In this document: positions 21,482-33,308 of the stretch, one piece after another | Layout of the letters: the number at the start of each line of letters is the position of its first letter | Position numbering within the stretch: position 1 is the stretch's first letter | Source of the DNA: Costus lasius | Lineage: Eukaryota; Streptophyta; Magnoliopsida; Zingiberales; Costaceae | Assembly (NCBI GenBank): GCA_027563935.2 | Contig: CM050454.1 | Span: 75,102,596-75,166,595 of the forward strand | DNA: 64,000 bases | Direction of reading: 5' to 3' | Translations under genes and position numbers: made by a program | Notes under the pieces: generated by a model | The model's database searches: none | Told to the model about the DNA's origin: nothing | The model's input: the letters and a program-made list of their open reading frames with translations, nothing else

Positions 21482-23211
21482 TGTTGGAACCCCTTTCTAG
21501 AGGGGGGCGAAACCCAGCATGGCGCATATTCAGTTTTCAAGCAGCGGATAGGGTCTCTAAGAATCGCATGCACCTTATATAATCAACTTAAAGAAAAACC
21601 CGAATGCATAAGAGGTGATTCGATCCATACCATTGCCATTTCTAGATGGCGGCTTGGAAGCAAAGATCAAACGAGATCTTCTCCTTGTCGTCACACACAA
21701 GATGATGTCGCTATCTCTCTTGGTGCTCCTTGTGCTAGCAAGGTTCCAAGAGGTCCTTTGACGAGTGAAGGGAAAATGAGATGTCAATCTTTCTTGGCCG
21801 AATCCTCCTCAAGCGTCAAGCGTCAAGCGTCAAGCGTCAAGCGTCAAGCGTCGCCACACTCACACAATAATCTCGAGAGGAATATGGGCGAGAGGAAAAA
21901 TCAGTTGAAGTGGCGAAAATAGAGAATACTCTATTCGGACGAGAGCACCCACCAAGTGGAGATCATGGTTACTAAAAATAGTAACCACTCCTCACCCCAA
22001 CGTTCACGCCAAGTGAACTTGTCGCCAACTCCTCTCCCCTTGAACCATGCGCTCATCAAGTGAGCCGGTTCACTTTGGTTCGGTTTAAGAACCAATCAAG
22101 CCAATGATCTAGTCTAGATCTTAAATAAACCCTAAGGTTCCCGATCTAACCGTCGATCTCCTCGATGCCCCTGATCTGACCGATCTGGCATCTATTCTCT
22201 CGATCGAAGCTTACCGATCTTAAGCCCTAATCAATCAAACATGATCAGACCAGATCTCACTTACAATCAGAGACTAATTCCCTTTAAACTGAACCCAAAC
22301 AATTCAGTCCACACGATCTGACTTAAGTAAGCCATATCATCAAATTGTGCGACCCTAAGGGTTTCCTTTAAATGTCGGTAACGATAATTCTCATTATCAC
22401 GATCAGTGAGGGGTATCTAGCAACACATCACTATCTCCCGATATAAAGAAATGAGTCTTCCAAGACTACACCCAAAAACAGCACAAGTGTGAATCAAATC
22501 ACAAAGCATACATATTTCCTTTGCCACTGGATGTTCTTATTGGACAAGCCTGTCAAGCTCGTAACTCCAATATGATGAGCATGATTAGAACAGATGAACA
22601 CTGTCACTTGGGTATGGCCATACACTTTCTCAATCATCTCATCCAGGGGGCCCCTTTAGAACATCACACTCCTTAAACAAGGAGACGGCAATCCTATGTC
22701 TATCACTAGTGCTCTAACCTGACTCAAGCTCACCATCCAAGATAGTCTATAATCATTATGTTTCAAATGATATTGAACCATCTCAAAACAATGACAATCA
22801 TCATTCAGAAAACACAAGTGATCTCAAGTCAGAGGAAATGTGCCACTTGTCTTAATCAAGGAATATTCACATTGTGACAAACAATTGAACATCCTAGTAG
22901 GGTCTGTCCAGTACATCCAATGTACCCATGAGTCTACATCTTATTCCATGCTCGAAGCATCCTATAAGATTAGAACACATATTAGTCTCAATCATATCAA
23001 GGCTGTCTCATGTTCACCAAGATATATCGACTAAGGACATAATAGCATGTCAGCCGAGCTGAACAGCTTTGAGACATTATTCAGAAGAACATATATTGCA
23101 GCAGACAATGTAGCTAACTGAATAACAACCATGCCTTTATAACAGTTTATTACATGATACAAATACATTCCCATAGGCCTCAAACATTAGCCTTAAGGGC
23201 ATACCCCAACA
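21482..23211 (-). repeat. Solo family 1 LTR inside the leader of element C
   Basis: 1730 bp on the minus strand, flanked by the TSD ACGAG (21477-21481 and 23212-23216); the leader reads through perfectly when it is removed. Its 3' end is unusual for the family (reads ...GGGGTTCCAACA on the minus strand). It contains a 7-bp-unit minisatellite (21811-21852), the hairpin GGTTACT-AAAAAT-AGTAACC (plus strand, 21967-21986) and the ATG-GCA-ATG|GTATGG site (21629-21639 complement). Confidence 0.95.
21811..21852. repeat. Minisatellite, AAGCGTC x 6
   Basis: Six perfect copies of a 7-bp unit within the solo LTR. The other LTR copies lack the expansion at this position. Confidence 0.95.
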
Positions 23212-23643
23212 ACGAGAAGCGATAAATCCCTTCCCTGTAACACGCAGGTGAAATCACACACCGTCTAAAGATAGATGGACGTGCCCACTGAGTGGGTACA
23301 ACACGGCTCCAACGATAGTCAGAACAGTGAGGTTTCGCGTCAGAAGGCTATCGAGCTTGATATTTTAGCGTTGGATTTTAATGGTCTTTTATCTTCTTAA
23401 CTATCATGCAAACCCTATGGTGATAGCAGAAGATAAATAAATCATGCAAGTCTAATTATTTAAATAATAAAAGAAAGCATGATGATCTTATGTGGTAAAC
23501 GCCCATTAAGCCTAGGTAAGACCTTAAGTTAACTTAAGTCTTCACTTGAGCTCTTCTTGGGTCTTTTGCATCTGTCTGGCCCAGCCCAGGGCCATAGCGC
23601 CCAGTGCAGCTCAGGTGCGCCCACCAGGTAAATGCGCCTATCC

Positions 23644-23712
23644 TAGGGTCGAACCCTAGACCTCCCACCTGGTCAAGCCTCTGCTGCATGCGCCTTTGCC
23701 AAGTGTGCTATG
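23644..23712 (-). other. tRNA-like segment in the leader of element C
   Basis: On the minus strand an A-box-like AGCACACTTGGC is followed about 47 nt later by a B-box match (GGTTCGACCC) within GGAGGTCTAGGGTTCGACCC, resembling the variable region and T arm of a tRNA. The T-loop would be only 5 nt, so it is not a standard tRNA. The segment is shared with G and (partly visible) F but missing from A and H. GGCGCAT occurs on both sides of it. Confidence 0.35.
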
Positions 23713-24587
23713 TGCTCTTGTCTGATTAAATTACAATTTAATCTATCTAGACAAGATTGACTCGCAGGTCAATTACATTTTATAAATTAATTAAAAAGTG
23801 ATGCGCAGATCACAATAAATATAAATTTACAATTTAATCCAGGCTCGCAGGCCCCAGCAAGCACACATTAAAAAAAGGGCAACCCACATAAGATGAAATA
23901 GACACTCATCATGGTATCCAATCATTATGTGATCCAATAATAAGAAAATAAAAATTTTCGAAAAACCGATTGGCAACAATTTTAATTTTCTTATGGGCCC
24001 TACAACCTTACAATGGTCCATTGATAGGGATCCACTCATCTTGTCTAGTTAGATCCACTGCCCTTGCATGCACCAAGTCCTAACTAACTTGAGTTGACCT
24101 AATGGTCAACCATGCATGCGCCAAGGGCTGAACAACCATCATGAGTTCTGGCAAGCGGGTGTGACCCCGGGCCTAACTCAAGAGTGTTCACTGGTTGTCT
24201 CAACCAGACCTCGCTACACGCCTGTCTGCAGTCGACCTATAGCCACCTCGTGCTTGCGCACAGGTGCCATCTGGTCGACCCATCTAGGCTGTCAGATGGT
24301 CTGATCAGACTATTTGGATCTTATCTAGAGGATGATATCAACCCCATCAACCCGTCTAAGGGTTTATAGTAGGCGCACTTTAGATCTAATGAGGATGCGC
24401 GCAAGATATGATAAGTTTTGATAAAAACAACATACAAGCGCCACCATGCAATATACATGCGCAAACATAAACATACTAGCATGTAGTTTCGCATGATGAT
24501 CTATCATGAAATATCGCATGTAATTTAGATCTACACAAACATGGATCACAAAGACATGAAGCAATCATATGAATCATTCAGAAATCG

Positions 24588-24599
24588 GCTCTGATACCA
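24588..24599 (-). other. Primer binding site, element C
   Basis: GCTCTGATACCA on the plus strand (TGGTATCAGAGC on the minus), two nucleotides from the LTR end. Confidence 0.9.
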
Positions 24600-24601
24600 A
24601 T

Positions 24602-26301
24602 TGAAGAGTCCCTACCAGGAAGGGGGAAACCCTAAGGGGGCGCATATCAAGAATCTCATAGCGGAAGCTAGGGTTTCCTTAGGATCATTTGAATAAACAT
24701 ATGATCAACTTGCCGAAAGATTGCAAAGATGAATGAAAGATCATACCATCACCATCCTTTGGATGGTGCCTTGGAAGCAAAGATCGAAAGGGATCTTCTC
24801 CAAAGATGACGCACACAAGATGAGGAATGGCTTCTCCTTGTCGTCTTTGTGCTAGCAAAGCTTCAAGGGGTCCTTTGTGTGGAGGAAGATTGAGATGCGA
24901 GAGCAATTCTCTCCTTGGCCGAAATCTTCTCTTCTCTTCTCGTCAACACACACACACGAGAGTGCAAACCCGGCCACACGAGAAGAAAGGAACGTCTTTT
25001 GCGTTTTGGCGTTAAGAGGAAGTGGCATTGATGACATTCCAAAAATAGAATATCATGAAGCCATGCGCCCATGATCTTAAAACCAACCAAAAACGCTTAC
25101 AAGCATTGAACCAAGCGTTCACCTATGTGAACCGGTTCAAGCCAAACCGTCCCAATTGAATTTGGTTCATAAACCAAATCAAAACCAGCCCAAGCCATGG
25201 TCTAGATCTTATTGAACCAAATGGTTCAAGATCTAACCGTTCATCTCTTGATGCTCTTGATCTCATCGATCTAGCATCAACTCTCTCGATCGAAGCTTAC
25301 CGATCTCAAGCCCTAATCAATCAAACATGATCAGACCAGATCTCACTTACAATCAGAGTTTAAACTCCTTTAAACTGAACCGAAACAATTCAGTCCACAC
25401 GATCTGACTTAAGTAAGCCATATCATCAAATTGTGCGACCCTGAGGGTTTCCTTTAAATGTCGGTAACGATAACTTACGTTATCACGATCAGTGATGGGT
25501 ATCTAGCAACACATCACTGTCTCCCGATATAAAGGAAAGTGTCTTCGAAGACTACACCCAAACCATAGCACAAGTGTGAATCCACTTCACTAGGCATACA
25601 TGTTTCCTTTGCCACTGAATGTTCTTATTGGACAAGCGTGTCAAGCATGTAGCTCCAATATGATGAGCATGATTAGATCAGATGAACATAGTCACCTGGG
25701 TATGGCCATACACTTTCTCAATCATCTCATCCAGGGGGGCCCCTTTAGAACATCACACTCCAATCAAGGAGACGGCAATCCTATATCTATCACTAGTGTC
25801 CTAACCTGACTCATGATCATTATCCAAGATAGTCTATAACCATTATGTTTCAAATGATATTGAACTACCTCAAAACAATGACAATCATCATTTAGAAACA
25901 CAAGTGATCTCAAGTCAGAGGACATGTGCCACTTGTAGCAAACAAGGATTATTCACATTGTGACAAGTAATTGAATATCCTAGTAGGGTCTGTCCAGTAC
26001 ATCCAGTGTACCCATGAGTCTACATCTTATTCCATGCTCGAAGCATCCTATAAGATTAGAACACATATTAGTCTCAATCATATCAAGGCTGTCTCATATT
26101 CACCAAGATATCTCGACTAAGGACATATAGCATGTCAGCCTAGCTGAACAGCTTTGAGACATTATTCAGAAGCACACTTATTGCAGCAGACAATGTAACA
26201 AACTGAATAACAACCATTGCCTTTATAAACATAAGAGTTTATACATGATACTGAAAGAATCCCAAGGCCTCAAACATTAGCCTTAAGGGCATACCCCAAC
26301 A
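24602..26301 (-). repeat. 5' LTR of element C (family 1)
   Basis: 1700 bp; on the minus strand TGTTGGGGTATG to GGACTCTTCA. It has the near-perfect hairpin ATGACATTC-CAAAAATA-GAATATCAT around 25034-25054. The predicted mini-exon is ATG-GTG-ATG, the only copy with GTG as second codon. The antisense 64-codon frame seen in other LTR copies is not open over the full length here. Confidence 0.93.
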
Positions 26302-26741
26302 CCAACTACAGTGAGGTGTTAGGTTGTATCAAGGCAAGTTCCTAAGCATATAGAATGGTCAATGACCTCAAGTCAATGGATCAATGCATCTCCTGTCACT
26401 TGTGAGGATAACTTATGACACTAAGTCATAGCCTCACAGCGGGTCTATCCAGTATATCCTCCAATGATATACCCATGTGTCTGCGTTAGCACCACGTGCC
26501 TAACCAGCCCACATACTAGTCTCACAAGTACCAAGGCTGTCCCATATCCACTCAGGTACATTGACTAGGGACAATAATTTGAGCACAGATCCAATCTGTC
26601 TCCAGGGACATTATCTTGTAAGTACATAAACGCATATGTAAACAAACATAGATAATGACAATGCCAGAATGATATATAAATATCAATGTTAAGTAGTACA
26701 TAAGTGGACCAAAACTAGGTCCTAGGGCATATACACCAACA
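26302..26741 (-). repeat. 3' LTR of element D (family 2), first 440 bp
   Basis: Minus-strand family 2 LTR start (plus strand ends CATATACACCAACA). It is interrupted at 26302 by element C. The rest of this LTR is not found on the other side of C, so it was lost in the rearrangement that also truncated C. Confidence 0.88.
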
Positions 26742-26762
26742 ATCTCCCACTTGCACAAAGAC

Positions 26763-27472
26763 CTAGAAGTTGAGGAATCTCAACCCCATATCTCTAGTAT
26801 GACCATCATGCTTCTGCTGTGCCAAAGCTTTGGTCAGTGGATCTGCTAGATTCTTCTCAGTATCAACTCTGCTAATCTTGAGATCACCTATGTCTATGAT
26901 CTCTATGATCAGGTGAAATCTCCTGAGTATGTGTTTGGATCTTTGATGAGACCGTGGTTCCTTTGCTTGTGCAATTGCTCCATTGCTGTCATAGTAGAGT
27001 TCAATGGGATCCATTGCACTAGGGACCACCTGAAGATCACATAAGAACTTCCTTATCCAAATGGCTTCCTTGGCTGCCTCAGAAGCGGCCACATACTCAA
27101 CCTCGGTTGTAGAATCTACTATGGTGGATTGCTTGAAGCTCTTCCAGCATACAGCGCCTCCATTCATCTTGAACACATAGCTGGCCTGCGATCTAAACTC
27201 GTTAGGGTCAGACTGGAATGACGCATCAATGTAGCCCTGTATACTGAGCTCTTCCTGTCCCCCATAGACCAAGAACAGATCCTTAGTTCTTCTCAGATAC
27301 TTTAGGATGTTCTTTACAGCCACCTAGTGCTGCAGACCTGGATTGGATTGGTATCGGCTGGTTATGCTCACAGCATATGCCACATCTTGTCTAGTACACA
27401 ACATTGCATATATGATCGATCCTACTGCCGAAGCATAAGGAATTCGACTCATGTCATCCCTCTCAGCCTGTG
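26763..27472 (-). pseudogene. RNase H and RT end of element D (family 2)
   Basis: PPT at 26742-26756, then the polyprotein C-terminus. It includes YIDASFQSD, STTEVEYVA and YDSNGAIA, so the usual YTDASF, TEAEYVA and CDNNGA motifs are altered. TAG at 27324-27326 replaces a Trp codon (compare QHW in E). The frame upstream continues to SRIPYASAVGSIMYAMLCTR and is cut at 27472 by LTR X. Altered catalytic-region residues and the stop suggest an older copy than E. Confidence 0.9.
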
Positions 27473-28683
27473 TGATGTAGGGGGGAAACATGGAGTAAAA
27501 CTACTGATGTAAAATTCAGTTATTTATTTTTTTTGAATTTTCAGAAAATAGCATATTCATGAAAGCAACTAGAATTCCAAGAGTTCAGAAAATTATTATT
27601 TAGCAAATAATGCTATGTATCATTGGCTGATCTATTGAGTATGGATTCACGTGGACTACTCCAAATGATGGAACAAAATGTGTACTTCGTAGTCACGTCA
27701 AGGTTCTGGACTTTTGCTCCACCAATTGCTTAAAGCACCTGCACGAAAAACACTAATCAGATTAATTTTAAAACAGATGCAGGAATGTATCAAATATCAA
27801 AAGTTCCAAGGTGTCTTAGGAAGATATGATGAATCTGGGTTTCATCGAACTACTCCATCGGGTAGAACAAGATTCGGGCTTGCTATTAGCACCAAAGAAT
27901 GGAGGTGGAGGCTTGTCAGAGTGCATTAAAATCCTGCGTCAAGAAGGCTAGACAGATTAATACGGAGAGCAAACAGGAGACTCAAGTAGGCTGCAAAGGA
28001 GAAATCTGGAACAGGGGATGTTGCGCGGGAGCGGAGGAGGACTCGTCGGCGTTCGTCCGGTGGTGCATGATCGCTGGACCTGTTACATCTGGAGATCCAC
28101 GTGGTGGTGGCGGAGATGTGGCCAGAGTTAACAGGTGGATGGTGGCTGATCGGAGGAGAATCGCTCGGAAGAGTCGTGCTGGGCGGGAGCTCAGCGGAAA
28201 CAGGGGATGTGCGTGAGTGGCAGGGGCGGTCGCCGTTCACCGGATGGTGGACGAAATCTAAACCTGCTGCAACTGAAGGTTGCTATGGATGAGGTGAAGA
28301 CGCAGCCGGAGTTTCTGGGCGGATGGTGGCCGGTCGGAGGAGAACGATGTTGAAAGGCGAATCTAGGGAGTAAGCATGGCGGAAAGAGGGGATGGCGTTG
28401 GAGTTTCGATTCCGGCCATCGGTGAGGTGGATGGTCAGATCCCGGCGGCTGATGCTTCGTCAAGGAAAGGAGGAGTGGTGGCCGAAGTCTCATGGAAATC
28501 GGGCCGGTGGATCGTCGGCAGCGAGCTTTCGAAGTTTCGAAACTAGGTGTGGTTGACGTGTGCGGGTGTTTGCAGCGAAGTAGAGAGTTTGACGGAGAAG
28601 AGGAGATTAGAGGGAAAGGAGAAGAAGATTTGGTGACACAAGCACCTAGAGAGGGGGGGAGGAAGACATCCGATAGAGGAAGA
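27473..28683 (-). mobile_element. Truncated LTR X, related to the 3' LTR of element Y
   Basis: 1.2 kb without a convincing gene. The reverse complement aligns along its length with 31140-32816, though clearly diverged. Shared landmarks include GGTGCTTGT near the start, TCGTCCACCATCCGGTGAAC, GACAAGCCTC, GTGCAGGTGCT and the GCCAG/CGCAGG TTTT segment, ending TTTCCCCCCTACATCA. It begins on the plus strand with TGATG inside D's pol. About 0.65 kb of its U3 side is missing where E's LTR starts at 28684. Probably a Ty3/gypsy-type LTR by association with Y. Confidence 0.6.
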
Positions 28684-29713
28684 TGTTGGTGTATATGCCC
28701 TAGGACCTAGTTTTGGTCAACTTATGTACTACTTGACATTGATATTTATATATCATTCTAGCATTGTCGTTATCATTGTTTGACTACACCTGCAACTGTG
28801 TACTTACATGATAATGTCCCTGGAGATAGATTGGATCTGTGCTCAAATAATTATCCCCAGTCAATGTACCTCAGTGGATATGGGACAGCTCTGGTACTTG
28901 AGAGACTGGTATGTGGGCTGGTTAGGCACGTGGTGCTAACGCAGACACATGGGTATATCATTGGGGATATACTGGATAGACCCGCTATGAGGCTATGACT
29001 TGGTGTCATGAGTTATCCTCATAAGTGACAGGAGATGCATTAATCCCTTGACTTGAGGTCATTGATCATTCTATATGGTTAGGGACTTGCTTTGATACAA
29101 CCTAACACCTTGCCGTAGCTGGGAGGTCATAACAGTTGTTATTGAGCATGTCACGACCCATATGAGAAGATCAATGGACAGACATAGCATTTGCCCCTTC
29201 CCTAAGGAAGTATGATATCCATGGAGCTCCTTTATGGTTCTATGACTGAGAGTGTATGGCCATACCCAGGTGAGAACCTATTTTAGTCATAGCCATGAGA
29301 TTGGATGAAAGCAAGTGGTGACACACTTGTCCAATCGGATATCAGTTCGGCAAAGACACTGTAATGCATCTGTACCTAGTTGCGATGATGGGGATGTCGA
29401 TGTCGATATCCATTCCAACGACCTGGGTAGCAGCGATGCACTGCTAGGTGCCACTCACTGCTTGTGATGACCTCTGGTCAGCACTGCCAGCGTCAGAGGA
29501 ACCTACAGGGTCGCACACCTTGATACTTGAGTTCTCATATTGATCGGGAAGCCTTATGATCGAGTTATTGGATAACTCGGATCTAATTGGGAGATTTCAT
29601 CAGCGCCAATGGGCCTGATGAGATGGAAGAATGTTATTGGAGCCAAACTCCATTTTTGGCAGGTTGACCCGTATTTGACCATGGTTGGTCATATTTGGAT
29701 TAGGGTTGCATTG
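28684..29713 (+). repeat. 5' LTR of element E, first part
   Basis: TGTTGGTGTATATGCCC onward, with a TATATAT stretch at about 28747 that B's LTR lacks. Follows B's LTR until GGTTGCATTG at 29713, then Y begins. GTATGGCCATAC is at 29254-29265. Confidence 0.9.
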
Positions 29714-32700
29714 AGTTTAGCAAATTGAGTTTAGCAATCTAGCTAAAGGACCCATAGTTGACTTGTCTAAGAGTCAAACTACTCCTGAGTTGCCCATAGA
29801 GACCACTGTAGACTTGTCTCAACCTAAGTGTCAAATAGAGCCATTACCTTCAATTTTAGGGTCCACACCCACAAGTTCTCAACTTGACCTTAGCACTATC
29901 TCTAGCGAACCTAAAGATGACTTACCAAAAAATACAGTTGAACCCAAACCCATAGGCCTCCTTGAACCATGTCTTGAACCTAAGTTAGAACCTTTTGAGC
30001 TTGACCTGGATCCTAATCCTCAACCTTTAGGTCAACCCCTAGACTTAGAAAATCTCTTCCAGGACCCTATGATCGTTGAATCTTGTCTCTTAGGTCCTTC
30101 TACCCATACCCTTAAGCCACCTTTGGAACCAACAAAACACAATGAACTCAAACATGCTTTGCACTCTACACTTATTGAAGTTGAATATATTGATTTTGTC
30201 ATTCCTTGTTCTTTGCTAAATCCTATGATTTTCTATGACAACTTTACTAATGAGTATGGCCGAGAAAGGGAATTCAATGCAGGTACCCTTGATATGCAGC
30301 TTGGACCGTGCACTAGCAACAAGACAATATGCTATGATGCTGACAACAATTTGAAGATTCAAATCCTGGAGGAACAGTTAGCTCTTGCCTCTCCAAAATT
30401 TCTCCATCGCCACAAGAACAATTCTTCGGGGAAGAATTTTTTTCACCCGGGGAGAAATGATGGGGGCAGAGATCACAGGCCAAGAAGGTACAAATGGAGT
30501 TTACGAGTGCCATAGACAAAGGCTCAGAGGCTCATGAATAAGCTAGCATGCCTAATCAAAAGCTAGCTCAATAATAGAAGAATTACTTTCAACAAATAAT
30601 GGTCAAGACATTCACGCCTAAGATGTCTAAGCCCAAGCCCAAACCCAGTGAAGAAGTTGCCGGATTCAATAAATTGTGGGTTGCATACGCCAACCACATC
30701 CACGCCATCTCAACAAAAGCACCTTCCTTCACAAAGTCCACCGTCGCTCAGCCCAAAATCCAGCCTCAGGCTTCAACCGAGACCTACATCCAGCACAAGA
30801 AGAAACAAAGGATTTAATCAAATATTGGATCTCATCCAACGGCAACACTCATCATGGAATAACTTCTCCAACCGAGCATCAACTCTCCAACAACGTGCAA
30901 GCCGATGATGGAAACAGCAACGTTCGTCTTTATCAAAGAAGGAAAGCAACAACGTCTCTTCAACATCTCCCCTTCAACGTCTCCCTGCTGCTCACGATTG
31001 GAAGCTGCAAACAAGGAAGCATCTCCTTCAACGGATTCTCTGCTGCCATAGAAGGAAGATACAACGTTCGTCTGCTGAAGCCTCACCTATATGTATCATG
31101 CGAACACAATGTAATGGAGAGTGAGTTTTGAATGAATGGAAATGGTTTTTTTCTTCCGATGAATCGAATGTCTCCTTCTTCCTTCTCTGAGGTGCTTGTC
31201 ACCTAGTTTTCTCTTCTCCTCCTTCTAGGGCTGAGCCCCTCCCTCTTCCTTTCTTCTCTAATCTCTCCTTTCCCCCCCCCCCCAATTCTCCTGCTCCGCT
31301 GACAACATCGCACACCCAGCAAACCTGCAGATTTTTTGTCATTTCGAGAGCTCGCCGCCGGCGATCCCACCGTCGGATCTCCATGAAACATCGGACATCT
31401 CTTCGTCTCCCATAGTCGAACCTTCAGCCGCCGGCATCCGCCCATCTGCCGGTCCGATTGCCGGAATCAAACTCCGGATCAGATCCCCTGTTTCCGCCAG
31501 CCTTCCGCCCTAGTTCAGCTTCCCAGCATCGTTCTCCTCCGACGGGCCACCGTCCGCCTCCAAACTCCGGCCACATCTCTGAAACCATCACGAGGATCTG
31601 CAGTTGTAGCAGGTTCCGAGTTCGCGCACCACCGGCCTTCCGGCGACGAACCCTGCTCCACTCGCGTACTGCCCTGTTCCAACAGAACACCCTCCGCCTC
31701 CGCAGCTTTCCGCCCTTCATCGTTGTTCTACTCCAACAGGCCGCCAATCGACCCCAAACTCCGGCCACGTCTTCTCATCTATGATGACAACCTCCACTTG
31801 TAGCTGGTTTTGATTTCGTCCACCATCCGGTGAACAGTGATCACCCCTGCTATGCTCGCCAACCTCCCCTGTTCTGTTCGAACAGCCGCCTCTCTTTGCA
31901 GTTTTCCCTGTTCCGCCTGAACAGTCATCTCTCCGCCTCCGCCAGTGCTCCGACGCCGCCATCACCACCACCTGCTGTATCAGAGTCGTAGATGAACCCC
32001 TAGCTCCGGCGCCATTGAATAGCGCAAACCATCCTCGCCTGTGTCCAGACTCTCCTCTTGCTGTTGTTTCTGTTTTGCTATTTCATAATAATCTAACTAC
32101 CCTTATTGGCGCAGGTTTTTGGCATGGTCGGACAAGCCTCTAGCTCTGATCCTTGGAACCAATAGAAAGACCAGAACATCTTCTATCATTCCAATCAATT
32201 GCGACGAATCCAGATGGACCAGAACATGCTACAAGACATAGCAACGTTTGATGAATGATTTAACTCCTGCATTCGTTTTCACAACTAATTTGAATAGTGT
32301 TATTTGTGCAGGTGCTCTAAGCAATTGGTGCAACAAGTATCTTGAACTTTGGTTAGATAATGAAGCACACATCTTGTACTTTCATTTGGACTAGTTGATG
32401 CAAGCCCAGGTTCAATAATTCAATCTAGCAGGCATTGTAAAATTTGCAAATCTGAAACATTTCTGTGCTATGTTAATTTACCAATCTGAATAGCTATATT
32501 GTTGCAAACGTTATAAATTGTTGACAACTCTTCATCATCTATTTTTCATGTCATTCAAAAGAACTAGTGTTGTTATACTTGCTGGTATAATCAGTTCGAA
32601 TTTTGGGCATATGGATTTTTTAACAGGGTATAGCAATCCTTGAAGGAGTGAACACAAGGAGAATAGCTATATTGTTGCAAACGTTATAAATGATTATTTT

Positions 32701-32816
32701 ATTGCCCTGGATTTTTGGTTATTTTCTGAATTTTGAATTTTCTGAAAATAAAAAAAATATAAAAAAAAAATTAGTTTTAATAAGTAGAATAAATCCCACG
32801 CTTTCCCCCTCCATCA
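29714..32816 (+). mobile_element. Element Y: 3' fragment of a probable Ty3/gypsy-type element
   Basis: Inserted in E's 5' LTR. The left end is ragged (starts AGTTTAGCAAATTGAGTTTA), so the 5' part is missing. It contains a 250-codon frame (29763-30515), a PPT-like AATGATGGGGGCAGAGA near 30459-30475, and then about 2.3 kb of non-coding sequence whose 3' two-thirds align with LTR X and which ends CTCCATCA at 32816. A PPT directly after a frame end containing an AATTCTTCGGGGAAGAA-type stretch is typical of plant Ty3/gypsy elements. The exact LTR start is not resolved. A 12-nt or longer C run lies near 31267. Confidence 0.55.
29763..30515 (+). CDS. Unrecognised acidic, proline-rich ORF of element Y
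   Basis: 250 codons starting MSKSQTTPELPIE. The first 120 residues are rich in Pro, Glu, Leu and Asp with repeated LEPxLEP-like phrases (for example LLEPCLEPKLEPFELDLDPN). The C-terminus is basic with HKNNSSGKNFF and GGRDHRPRRYKW. No catalytic motif of RT, integrase or RNase H is visible. It overlaps the PPT-like site, as the tail of some plant gypsy polyproteins does. The frame may run further upstream, since the 5' side is truncated. It could be an extra ORF or a Gag- or linker-derived region. Confidence 0.4.
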   Translation: MSKSQTTPELPIETTVDLSQPKCQIEPLPSILGSTPTSSQLDLSTISSEPKDDLPKNTVEPKPIGLLEPCLEPKLEPFELDLDPNPQPLGQPLDLENLFQDPMIVESCLLGPSTHTLKPPLEPTKHNELKHALHSTLIEVEYIDFVIPCSLLNPMIFYDNFTNEYGREREFNAGTLDMQLGPCTSNKTICYDADNNLKIQILEEQLALASPKFLHRHKNNSSGKNFFHPGRNDGGRDHRPRRYKWSLRVP

Positions 32817-33308
32817 GTCGCCCCCTCTTGTGTGTAATCAATCCTTGAAGGCGTGAACACAAGGAGAGGGGCGAGTGCTTGGAGCAAGGGCGCATCTTCC
32901 ATAACCGCAACCCTCTTCCTCCTTTCCTCTTGGCGCAAGGAAATCTAGGGCTTGGCGGCTTGGGCGGTTTTCCCTCTTCACTTGGCGTATCTTTTCTCTG
33001 GGTGGCGCAAGAGAAGTAAAACATCTCCCTAAGGCTTGGATCTTCTTCCCGAGGCTAGCACCGGGCGTGGAAGAAGAGAACTCAAGGGATCCGTGTGTGC
33101 GAGACTGCAGAGGGCGCACACTTGGACGCCTAAATCGGCATCGCTCCATATTGCACTTAAGGTATTTCCTAACTCATCGTGTCTACTCCCTTGCATGCGA
33201 TCTTCACTGGGTTTTTGGGACTGGCCTGTTTCGGGGACATTCTTCTGCTGCGTAAAATGTATGTCCATGACTCTGAAAATTGTAAAATGTCCCCGGGGTT
33301 TCCAAACA
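32817..33308 (+). repeat. 5' LTR of element E, last part
   Basis: Resumes in the family 2 LTR at CGCCCCCTCTTG (compare 3170) and ends TTTCCAAACA at 33308. About 0.4 kb present in B's LTR (2760-3165 equivalents, including the TATA box) is missing between the two halves, so Y's insertion was accompanied or followed by a deletion. The donor CTTAAG|GTATTT is at 33161/33162. Confidence 0.88.

Larger units (their letters stand above)
21033..24601 (-). other. Leader of element C, with predicted intron and a solo LTR
   Basis: Untranslated leader between 5' LTR and gag, split by the solo LTR 21482-23211. The predicted intron runs from donor ATG-GTG-ATG|GTATGA in the LTR (GT complement at 24745-24746) to an acceptor with AG complement at 21054-21055. 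That makes 3693 bp now, about 1.96 kb without the solo LTR and its TSD. The joined frame is in phase with gag. A tRNA-like segment lies at 23644-23712. No protein gene is seen in it. Confidence 0.6.
15219..26301 (-). mobile_element. Element C: family 1 copia element with two solo LTRs inside
   Basis: Minus-strand element. A 5' LTR (24602-26301), PBS, leader, gag-pol and PPT are present, but only the first 223 bp of the 3' LTR remain (15219-15441). That remnant differs from the 5' LTR at only two positions, so it belongs to the same insertion. Two later insertions reduced to solo LTRs sit in RT (16480-18159) and in the leader (21482-23211), each with its own TSD. The right flank at 26302 (CCAAC) is family 2 LTR, showing that C inserted into element D. 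The left TSD is lost with the truncated LTR. Confidence 0.9.

Noticed and set aside
27899..28216. GC-rich 105-codon frame that looked like a host exon
   Set aside because: The interval aligns in reverse with the non-coding 3' LTR region of Y, and the frame is not shared between the two copies.
30599..31131. Short Ser/Thr/Pro-rich frames downstream of the Y PPT
   Set aside because: Three overlapping frames of similar length with no recognisable domain, inside the probable LTR.
31458..31784. Arg/Pro/Ser-rich 108-codon frame
   Set aside because: GC-rich LTR sequence open in both strands; the aligned part of X does not keep the frame.
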